DNA from: JAICYJ01 sp035473255
Lineage (GTDB): Bacteria; Actinomycetota; Thermoleophilia; Gaiellales; JAICJC01
Direction of reading: 5' to 3'
Assembly: GCA_035473255.1 (NCBI GenBank)
Contig: DATIOK010000024.1
Span: 1 to 54,049 of the forward strand
DNA: 54,049 nt
The notes below the pieces were generated by a model. The model had not been told where the DNA came from. It saw only the letters and a program-made list of their open reading frames with translations, and ran no database searches. Every line of letters starts with the position of its first letter. The first letter of the stretch is position 1. This document shows positions 11,555 through 18,359 of this stretch, piece after piece. Position numbers and translations under genes: made by a program.

Positions 11555-12907
11555 ATGGCCGCCCGCAGCATGTTCGAGAAGGTCTGGGACGATCACGTCG
11601 TCGGCGACGGGCTGCTGTTCATCGACCTGCACCTGGTGCACGAGGTGACCAGCCCGCAGGCGTTCGACGGCCTGCGCTTGGCCGGACGGCGGGTGCGGCG
11701 TCCCGACCGGACGCTGGCCACGGCCGACCACAACGTGCCCACCGGCCGCGACCAGCCCGACCAGCTGTCGCAGGCGCAGCTGGACGCGCTCAGCCGCAAC
11801 TGCGAGGAGTTCGGCGTGCCGCTCTACGGCCTCGGCCACCGCCGCCAGGGCATCGTGCACGTGATCGGCCCGGAGCTGGGCGTCACCCAGCCGGGCATGA
11901 CGATCGTCTGCGGCGACTCCCACACATCCACGCACGGCGCCTTCGGCGCGCTCGCGTTCGGCATCGGCACCAGCGAGGTGGAGCACGTGCTGGCCACCCA
12001 GACGCTGCCGCAGTCGCGCCCGCAGACGATGCTGATCTCGTACCGGGGCAGCCTCGGCGTGGGCTGCACGGCCAAGGATCTGATCCTGGGCACGATCGCC
12101 CAGATCGGCACCGACGGCGCCACCAGCCACGCGGTCGAGTACCACGGCGAGGCGATCGCGGCGCTGTCGATGGAGGGGCGTATGACCGTCGCCAACATGT
12201 CGATCGAGGCCGGCGCACGGGCCGGCATGATCGCTCCCGACGACACCACCTTCGCCTACATGGAGGGGCGGCCGGGAGTGCCGGCCAACTTCGCCGAGGC
12301 GGTCGAGCGCTGGCGCGGGCTGGCGACCGATCAGGGAGCGACGTTCGATACCACCGTGGTGGTGGACGTGCCGGCGCTGGCGCCGCAGGTGTCGTGGGGC
12401 ACCAATCCCGGCCAGGTGGCGCCGATCACGGGCGCCGTGCCGGAGCCGGCCGACGAGTCCGACGAGCGCGCGCTCACCTACATGGACCTGCGCCCGGGCA
12501 CGCCGATGAGCGAGATCGCCGTCGACCGGGTGTTCCTGGGCTCGTGCACGAACGCACGCATCGAGGATCTCCGCGCCGCCGCCGAGATCGTGCGCGGGCG
12601 TCAGGTGGCGTCGACCGTGCAGGCGATGGTGGTCCCAGGATCCGTGATGGTTAAAGCTCAGGCTGAGCGTGAGGGTTTGGACGAGGTGTTCAAGGCGGCC
12701 GGATTCGACTGGCGCGGCGCCGGCTGCTCGATGTGCCTGGGCATGAACCCGGACATCCTGGCGCCCGGCGAGCGATGCGCGTCCACCTCCAACCGCAACT
12801 TCGAGGGCCGGCAGGGCCGCGGCGGCCGCACGCACCTGCTCTCCCCTGCGATGGCCGCGGCCGCAGCCGTGACCGGGCGGCTGACCGACGTGCGGGAGCT
12901 GGTGTGA
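11555..12907 (+). CDS. leuC: 3-isopropylmalate dehydratase, large subunit
   Basis: Aconitase-family enzyme that isomerises 2-isopropylmalate to 3-isopropylmalate in leucine synthesis. The three [4Fe-4S] cysteines are C331 (GSCTNARIED), C391 and C394 (CSMCLGMNPD). The N-terminal MFEKVWDDH, TADHNVPT and CGDSHTSTHGAFG motifs are all typical. At 450 residues it is full length. The ATG follows a leaderless-type -10 box. leuD follows with a GTGA overlap and makes the other half of the enzyme. Its separation from leuB/ilvBNC by about 11 kb of unrelated genes is worth noting. Confidence 0.97.
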   Translation: MAARSMFEKVWDDHVVGDGLLFIDLHLVHEVTSPQAFDGLRLAGRRVRRPDRTLATADHNVPTGRDQPDQLSQAQLDALSRNCEEFGVPLYGLGHRRQGIVHVIGPELGVTQPGMTIVCGDSHTSTHGAFGALAFGIGTSEVEHVLATQTLPQSRPQTMLISYRGSLGVGCTAKDLILGTIAQIGTDGATSHAVEYHGEAIAALSMEGRMTVANMSIEAGARAGMIAPDDTTFAYMEGRPGVPANFAEAVERWRGLATDQGATFDTTVVVDVPALAPQVSWGTNPGQVAPITGAVPEPADESDERALTYMDLRPGTPMSEIAVDRVFLGSCTNARIEDLRAAAEIVRGRQVASTVQAMVVPGSVMVKAQAEREGLDEVFKAAGFDWRGAGCSMCLGMNPDILAPGERCASTSNRNFEGRQGRGGRTHLLSPAMAAAAAVTGRLTDVRELV

Positions 12908-13488
12908 AGCCGGTCACCGTGATATCGGGGAAGGTGGCCGCGCTCGACCGCGCCAACGTGGACACCGATCAGATCATCCCCAAGCAGTTCCTGAAGCGGG
13001 TCGAGCGCAGCGGCTTCGGCGAGTTCCTGTTCTGGGACTGGTTCCGCCAGCCCGGCTTCCCGCTGAACCGGATCGAGTTCCACGGCGCCCCGATCCTGGC
13101 TGCGGGCCGCAACTTCGGATCGGGCAGCTCCCGCGAGCACGCGCCGTGGGCGCTGCAGGACTACGGCTACGAGGCGGTCGTGGCGCCCAGCTTCTCGGAC
13201 ATCTTCTACTCCAACTGCACCAAGATCGGCCTGCTGCCGGTGGAGCTGCCCGAGCCGGACGTGCGCGAACTGCTCGACAACGCGCCGCAGCCGGCCACCA
13301 TCGACCTGGCGGCGCAGACGGTGACGCTACCGTCCGGCCGGGCCAGCCGCTTCGAGATCGACGCCGAGATCAAGGAACGGCTGCTGAACGGCTGGGACGA
13401 GATCGCGCTGACCGAAAACCGGGTGGCCGAGATCGAGCGGTACGAGGCCACCCGCGAGCGGGTCGGGCCGGATACGCTGACGCTGTGA
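12904..13488 (+). CDS. leuD: 3-isopropylmalate dehydratase, small subunit
   Basis: The swivel domain that completes the LeuCD active site. ANVDTDQIIPKQFLKRV (about 17-33), the substrate-binding loop NFGSGSSREHAPWAL, and FSDIFYSNCTKIGLLP are all present. At 194 residues it has normal length. Start GTG 12904 overlaps the leuC stop as GTGA; the frame is open further upstream inside leuC, but those residues do not fit the family. Confidence 0.97.
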   Translation: MKPVTVISGKVAALDRANVDTDQIIPKQFLKRVERSGFGEFLFWDWFRQPGFPLNRIEFHGAPILAAGRNFGSGSSREHAPWALQDYGYEAVVAPSFSDIFYSNCTKIGLLPVELPEPDVRELLDNAPQPATIDLAAQTVTLPSGRASRFEIDAEIKERLLNGWDEIALTENRVAEIERYEATRERVGPDTLTL

Positions 13489-13526
13489 GCGGAGCGGTTC
13501 CCGCGGGCGCCGGCGCCGTCCGCCAG

Positions 13527-13532
13527 TAGTAT
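13527..13532 (+). promoter_or_regulatory. -10 box of the pnt operon (leaderless type)
   Basis: TAGTAT lies 7 nt before the pntAA ATG. No Shine-Dalgarno is visible between box and start, so a leaderless mRNA is predicted. Confidence 0.65.
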
Positions 13533-13539
13533 CGCGCCG

Positions 13540-14670
13540 ATGCGAATCGGCGTCCCCTCCGAGCACGGCCAGATCGAGCGCCGCGTGGCGCTCACGCCCG
13601 ACGCGGTGGCTCGCCTGCTGCCGCTGGGCGTCGAGGTGCTGGTGCAGGCCGGCGCCGGCATCGCGGCCGCGCTGCCCGACGGCGACTACACAGAGGCCGG
13701 CGCGCGGATCGTCACGGACGGCGCGGCGCTGCTGGCAGAGTCGGACATGGTGGTGATGGTGACGCGTCCGCGCGAGCAGGACGTGCCGTCCTTCCGGTCG
13801 GGCGCGGCAGTGGTCGGCATGCTGCAGCCGCTGGTCAACCGCGATCTGGTCGACGCGCTGGCGGCGGCCGGCGTCACGTCGTTCAGCCTGGACGCGATCC
13901 CGCGCATCACCCGCTCGCAGTCGATGGACGCGCTGTCGTCGCAGGCAACGGTGTCCGGCTACAAGGCGGTGCTGATGTCGGCGGAGCTGCTGCCCAAGTT
14001 CTTCCCGATGCTGATGACGGCCGCGGGCACCGTGGCACCGGCCAAGGTGTTCGTGCTCGGCGCCGGCGTGGCCGGGCTGCAGGCGCTGGCCACGGCCCGC
14101 CGGCTGGGCGCGGTCGTCTCGGCCTTCGACACGCGGCCGGTGGTGCGCGAGCAGGTCGAGAGCCTGGGCGCGAGCTTCGTGGAGCTGCAGCTGGACGTCG
14201 AGGAGGGCGAGGACGCCCGCGGCTATGCCCGGGAGCTGAGCGAGGCCCAGTACGCTCAGCAGCAGGAGCTGGTGGCGCGCACCGTGGCCGACTCCGACGT
14301 GGTCATCACCACCGCCCTGATCCCGGGCCGGCCGGCGCCGCGGCTGATCACCGCAGCCGGCGTCGCGGCCATGCGACCGGGCTCCGTGATCGTCGACCTG
14401 GCCGCCGAGGCGGGCGGCAACTGCGAGCTGACGGTGCCCGGCGAGGTGGCGGTGCGCGAGGGCGTGACCATCGTCGGCACGCTCAACCTGCCCTCCACCA
14501 TGCCGCTGCACGCCAGCCAGATGTACGCCCGCAACATCACCAACCTGCTCGGCCTGATCATCGCCGACGGCGAGCTCACGCTCGACTTCGAGGACGAGAT
14601 CGTGGCCGACGCATGCATCACCCACGAGGGCAGGATCGTCTCGCGCCTGCTGCAAGGAGCGTCCACATGA
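13540..14670 (+). CDS. pntAA: NAD(P) transhydrogenase subunit alpha part 1 (NAD-binding domain I)
   Basis: Soluble NAD(H)-binding domain of the proton-translocating transhydrogenase, which reduces NADP+ with NADH at the expense of the proton gradient. It begins MRIGVPSE and RRVALTPDAV like the family, has RSQSMDALSSQATVSGYKAV, and the nucleotide-binding GAGVAGLQALATARRLGA starting near residue 174 with FDTRPVVREQVESLG. The alpha subunit is split, with the membrane part (pntAB) separate, as in many actinobacteria and alphaproteobacteria. At 376 residues it is full length. The end overlaps pntAB by ATGA. Confidence 0.95.
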   Translation: MRIGVPSEHGQIERRVALTPDAVARLLPLGVEVLVQAGAGIAAALPDGDYTEAGARIVTDGAALLAESDMVVMVTRPREQDVPSFRSGAAVVGMLQPLVNRDLVDALAAAGVTSFSLDAIPRITRSQSMDALSSQATVSGYKAVLMSAELLPKFFPMLMTAAGTVAPAKVFVLGAGVAGLQALATARRLGAVVSAFDTRPVVREQVESLGASFVELQLDVEEGEDARGYARELSEAQYAQQQELVARTVADSDVVITTALIPGRPAPRLITAAGVAAMRPGSVIVDLAAEAGGNCELTVPGEVAVREGVTIVGTLNLPSTMPLHASQMYARNITNLLGLIIADGELTLDFEDEIVADACITHEGRIVSRLLQGAST

Positions 14671-14972
14671 CCCACGAGCTGGTGCTGCAGATCACGGTGC
14701 TGGTGCTGGCCGCGTTCGTCGGCTTCGAGGTGATCTCGAAGGTGCCGACGACGCTGCACACGCCGCTGATGTCCGGCACGAACGCGATCCACGGCATCGT
14801 GATCGTGGGCGCGATCATCGTGGTCGGGTCGACCAACTCGCTGCTGGTCGAGGTGCTGGGCACGATCGCCGTCGCCTTCGGCGCGATCAACGTGGCCGGC
14901 GGGTTCCTGGTCACCGACCGCATGCTGCACATGTTCAAGGCGCGGCCGCCGGGCAAGGACGGCGATGGATAG
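14667..14972 (+). CDS. pntAB: NAD(P) transhydrogenase subunit alpha part 2 (membrane)
   Basis: A 101-residue membrane subunit with three or four helices: LVLQITVLVLAAFVGFEVI, then the conserved VPTTLHTPLMSGTNAIHGIV with the family's conserved His, IIVVGSTNSLLVEVLGTIAV, and a FGAINVAGGFLVTDRML segment. It forms part of the proton channel with PntB. Start ATG 14667 lies in the pntAA stop (ATGA) with AAGGAG at 14654-14659. The stop overlaps pntB by 8 nt. Confidence 0.95.
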   Translation: MTHELVLQITVLVLAAFVGFEVISKVPTTLHTPLMSGTNAIHGIVIVGAIIVVGSTNSLLVEVLGTIAVAFGAINVAGGFLVTDRMLHMFKARPPGKDGDG

Positions 14973-16359
14973 GCGAAACGCGTTCGACCTGGCCTACCTG
15001 GCCTGCGCCTGCCTGTTCATCTTCGGGCTGAAGCAGCTATCGTCGCCGCGCACGGCGGTGCGCGGCAACCAGGTTGCGGCCGGCGCGATGGGAGTCGTGA
15101 TCGCCGTCACGCTGTGGGACTCGGGGTCTCACAACCTGGCCTGGATCATCGCCGGCATGGTGATCGGCGGGGCGATCGGCGCCTACTCCGCGCGCGCCGT
15201 CAAGATGACGGCGATGCCGCAGATGGTGGCGCTGTTCAACGGCGTGGGCGGTGGCGCGGCGGCGCTGATCGCGTTCAGCGAGTACCACATCGCGACCTCC
15301 TCGAGCCTGTCGCTGGCCAACGACGCCGTCACATCGACGCTGTTCTCGGCGATCGTGGGTTCGGTCAGCTTCGCCGGGTCGATGGTCGCGTTCGGAAAGC
15401 TGCAGGAGCTGATCACGGGCAGCCCGGTCACGATGCCGGGCCAGAAGCTGGTGAACGCGGTGCTGTTTCTCGCGGTGCTGGGCCTGGCCGCCTCGCAGTA
15501 CGTGGGCAGCCAGAGCGAGGGCGTGCTGGCGCTGGCGATGGTGCTGTCGCTGGTGCTGGGTGTGATCATGGTGATGGCGATCGGCGGCGCCGACATGCCG
15601 GTGGTGATCTCGCTGCTGAACTCGTTCACGGGGCTGGCGGCGGCGGCCACCGGCTTCGTGCTGCACAACAACGCCCTGATCATCTCCGGCGCGCTGGTGG
15701 GCGCCTCGGGCATGATGCTGACGCGGATGATGGGCGCGGCCATGAACCGGTCGATCGCAAACGTGGTGTTCGGCGCGTTCGGCACCGGTGGGGGCGGCGA
15801 AGCGGCCGCGGTCGGCGCGTCCGGCGGGCAGGTGCGCGCAACCAGCCCCGACGACGTGGCTGTGATGCTGGCCTATGCGCGGCGGGTCGTGATCGTCCCC
15901 GGCTACGGCCTGGCCGTGGCTCAGGCGCAGCACAACGTGCGCGAGCTGGCCGACCAGCTCGAGCGGCGCGGGGTCGATGTGCGCTACGCGATCCATCCGG
16001 TGGCGGGACGCATGCCCGGCCACATGAACGTGCTGCTGGCCGAGGCGGACGTGCCCTACACGCAGCTGTACGAGATGGACGACATCAACGACGAGTTCCC
16101 GCGCACCGACGTGTCGCTGGTGATCGGCGCCAACGACGTCGTCAACCCGGCGGCGAACAACACGCCGGGCAGCCCGATCTACGGCATGCCGGTGCTGAAC
16201 GTCGACCGCTCGGCGGCCGTGGTGGTGCTCAAGCGCAGCATGAACACCGGCTTCGCGGGGATCGAGAACGAGCTGTTCTACGACCCCAAGACGACGATGC
16301 TGTTCGGCGACGCCAAGGAGTCGATCATGAACCTGGTGAGCGCGGTCAAGGCGGTATGA
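14965..16359 (+). CDS. pntB: NAD(P) transhydrogenase subunit beta
   Basis: A 464-residue beta subunit: about 270 residues of membrane helices (proton channel), then the soluble NADP(H)-binding domain III. Typical segments are PQMVALFNGVGGGAAALIA, the TGSPVTMPGQKLVNAV-like ITGSPVTMPGQKL, VVIVPGYGLAVAQAQHNVRE, YAIHPVAGRMPGHMNVLLAEA, and GANDVVNPAANNTPGSPIYG near the C-terminus. It completes the PntAA-AB-B enzyme, which is probably a main NADPH source feeding the reductases nearby. The end overlaps the next gene by ATGA. Confidence 0.96.
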   Translation: MDRRNAFDLAYLACACLFIFGLKQLSSPRTAVRGNQVAAGAMGVVIAVTLWDSGSHNLAWIIAGMVIGGAIGAYSARAVKMTAMPQMVALFNGVGGGAAALIAFSEYHIATSSSLSLANDAVTSTLFSAIVGSVSFAGSMVAFGKLQELITGSPVTMPGQKLVNAVLFLAVLGLAASQYVGSQSEGVLALAMVLSLVLGVIMVMAIGGADMPVVISLLNSFTGLAAAATGFVLHNNALIISGALVGASGMMLTRMMGAAMNRSIANVVFGAFGTGGGGEAAAVGASGGQVRATSPDDVAVMLAYARRVVIVPGYGLAVAQAQHNVRELADQLERRGVDVRYAIHPVAGRMPGHMNVLLAEADVPYTQLYEMDDINDEFPRTDVSLVIGANDVVNPAANNTPGSPIYGMPVLNVDRSAAVVVLKRSMNTGFAGIENELFYDPKTTMLFGDAKESIMNLVSAVKAV

Positions 16360-17132
16360 GCTTGGAGGCGGCCAGGGGCGAGCGGCTGCGCCGTCTGCAC
16401 GACGACGAGGCGCTGCTGGTGATGGTGAACGTGTGGGACGCGGTCACCGCCAGGCTGGTGGCCGAGCTGCCCGGCTGCCGGGCGCTGGCGACGGCCAGCC
16501 ACTCGATCGCGGAGGCGTACGGCTACCGCGACGGCGAGCAGATCCCGCGCGACCTGATGATCGACGCCGTGGGGCGGATCGCAGCGGCGGTCGAGCTGCC
16601 GGTCAGCGCCGACCTCGAGGCCGGGTACGGCGACGTCGGGGAGACGGTGCGGCGCGCGATCGCGGCCGGGGCGGTCGGCGCGAACATCGAGGACCAGATG
16701 CGACCGCTGCCGGAGGCGGCTGCGATGATGGCCGCGGCCGTGGCGGCGGCCGAGGGCGAGGACGTGCCGTTCGCGCTGAACGCGCGCACCGACGCCTACC
16801 TGCGAGCCGGCGACCGCGACCGCGGCGAGCTGCTGGAGGATGCCGTTGCCCGCGGCCGCGCGTTCCTGGACGCCGGCGCCACCTGCGTGTTCGTGCCCGG
16901 ACGGCTCGAGGTCGCCGAGATCGAGGCGCTGGTGGCGGGCATCGGGCAGCGGAAGCTGAGCGTGCTGGCCGGGCCCGGCTTCCCGGCCGGCTCGGAGCTG
17001 GAGGCGATGGGCGTGGCCCGCATCTCGTTCGGCCCCTGGACGCAGCGCCTGGCGCTGACCGCGCTGCTCGACGCGGGCGCCGATCTGCTGGCCGGCGGCT
17101 CGCTGCCGGACTGGGTGCGACCGGTCGCCTGA
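16356..17132 (+). CDS. Isocitrate lyase/PEP mutase superfamily enzyme
   Basis: A 258-residue TIM-barrel protein of the PEP-mutase/isocitrate-lyase superfamily. MVNVWDAVTARLV, PVSADLEAGYGDV (Mg2+-binding Asp/Glu) and VGANIEDQM are the family signatures. The catalytic loop Cys (KKCGH) of true isocitrate and methylisocitrate lyases is not present, so it is not a standard lyase. Members of this subgroup include PEP mutase-like enzymes and oxaloacetate or 2-oxo acid C-C lyases. It is coupled by ATGA to pntB, an unexpected partner that suggests a link to NADPH or C3/C4-acid balance. Substrate unknown. Confidence 0.85.
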   Translation: MSLEAARGERLRRLHDDEALLVMVNVWDAVTARLVAELPGCRALATASHSIAEAYGYRDGEQIPRDLMIDAVGRIAAAVELPVSADLEAGYGDVGETVRRAIAAGAVGANIEDQMRPLPEAAAMMAAAVAAAEGEDVPFALNARTDAYLRAGDRDRGELLEDAVARGRAFLDAGATCVFVPGRLEVAEIEALVAGIGQRKLSVLAGPGFPAGSELEAMGVARISFGPWTQRLALTALLDAGADLLAGGSLPDWVRPVA

Positions 17133-17293
17133 CGGGCGTCACGGGACGGTCACAGCACCGTCACGGTTGGTACGACGGTGCCCGGCACCTCTCTATCACC
17201 CCGGCGCTCAGAACGGGCGTCACGGGACGGTCACAGCACCGTCACGGGTGGTACGACGGTGCCCGGCACCTCTCTATCACCCCGGTGCTCAGA
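17132..17293. repeat. 81-bp unit repeated twice in tandem, with alternative hairpins
   Basis: Copies 17132-17212 and 17213-17293 differ at only two positions (17167 T / 17248 G and 17205 C / 17286 T). Each unit holds three overlapping inverted repeats. In copy 1, GACGGT 17145-17150 can pair with ACCGTC 17157-17162; CACCGTC 17156-17162 can pair with GACGGTG 17174-17180; and GGTGCC 17177-17182 can pair with GGCACC 17184-17189. The pairings exclude one another. The unit lies between two convergent genes, starting on the last base of one stop codon and ending just past the other stop. A bidirectional terminator or a REP-like dispersed element is likely; there is no T-tract. Confidence 0.9.
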
Positions 17294-18359
17294 GCTGCGT
17301 CAGCAACGCAGCCAACAGTTCGCTTCGCTGCTCGATCGAGCGCAGCGACACGCGCTCGTCGTCGGCGTGGGCGCCGACCCCGATCGGGCCCAGGCCGTCG
17401 ATCACCGGCGCGCCGACCGCGGCCGCGAAGTTGCCGTCGGAGCCGCCGCCGGAGGCGTTCTCGGACAGCGGCTGGCCGAGCCCGGCCGCGATCTCGACCG
17501 CCCGCGCGGCCAGCTCGGCCGACTCGTCGCTGGGGATCATGGGCGGCCGCGTGATGCCGCCGGCAACCTCGATCGTCGCCCCCTCCAGCACCGGCCGCAG
17601 CCCGCGGATCGACCGCTCCAGCTGCTGCTGCTCGGGCGCCGTCCAGGCGCGCGCGTCCACCCGCGCCCAGGCCTCGGCCGCGACCACGTTGTCACCGGTG
17701 CCACCGCCCACCTGACCGACGTTCACCCGCACCCCGCGGCTGTCGTCGACCAAACCGTTCAGCACCAGCGTCTGGTGGGCCAGCTCGGAGACCGCCGAGA
17801 CGCCCCCGCCCTGGTGCCCGGCGTGGGCCGCCTGGCCGCGGATCCGCAGCTGGTAGCGGGCCAGCCCCGAGCGCCTGGTGGTGATGGTGCCGTCGCGCAC
17901 CGGCGGCTCCACCACCAGCACCGCATGAGCCTGCGCCGACACCTCCTCGACCAGCGGCCGCCCCGTGGGGCTGCCGATCTCCTCGTCGGCCGTTAGCAGC
18001 ACCGCCAGCGGCCGCTGCGGCGGCCCCGAGCGCCGGATCGCCTCCAGCATCACCACGATCCCGCCCTTCATGTCCAGCGCCCCCGGCCCGTGGGCGTCGT
18101 CCCCCGAAACCGAGAACGGCATCCGCTGCAGCGTCCCCGCCGGCCAGACGGTGTCCATGTGGGCAACGAGCACGATCGTCTCGCCCGTGCGCCCCTCGCC
18201 GAACCGTGCCAGCAGGTGCTCGCCGCGCGGCGACGCGTCGCCTCCCAGGGCCGTCAGCTCGGCCGCCAGGAACGAGCGGATGTGGGACATCCGCGCGGCG
18301 TCTCCGGTGGGACTCTCCATCTCCACCAGCCGCCGCAGCATGTCGACGGGGGCCATCAT
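17289..18359 (-). CDS. M20 family metallopeptidase (glutamate-carboxypeptidase-like)
   Basis: Zinc exopeptidase of the M20/CPG2-like family, 356 residues. Metal and catalytic residues are visible in order: VAHMDTVW (His, Asp), ALDMKGG (bridging Asp), TADEEIGSP (catalytic Glu and ligand Glu), VVEPP and, near the end, GVGAHADDERV (last His ligand). The dimerisation domain lies between the last two. It is probably cytoplasmic (no signal peptide) and hydrolyses N-acyl or gamma-glutamyl amino acids or peptides; substrate unknown. The first ATG (18359) sits in the SNF2 stop (ATGA), with a second ATG right after it. Its stop codon lies in the tandem repeat. Confidence 0.92.
   Translation of the reverse strand: MMAPVDMLRRLVEMESPTGDAARMSHIRSFLAAELTALGGDASPRGEHLLARFGEGRTGETIVLVAHMDTVWPAGTLQRMPFSVSGDDAHGPGALDMKGGIVVMLEAIRRSGPPQRPLAVLLTADEEIGSPTGRPLVEEVSAQAHAVLVVEPPVRDGTITTRRSGLARYQLRIRGQAAHAGHQGGGVSAVSELAHQTLVLNGLVDDSRGVRVNVGQVGGGTGDNVVAAEAWARVDARAWTAPEQQQLERSIRGLRPVLEGATIEVAGGITRPPMIPSDESAELAARAVEIAAGLGQPLSENASGGGSDGNFAAAVGAPVIDGLGPIGVGAHADDERVSLRSIEQRSELLAALLTQL

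Noticed and set aside
17132..17293. CRISPR-like array from repeated 81-bp units
   Set aside because: Only two directly adjacent copies without spacers and no cas genes; it is a tandem duplication.
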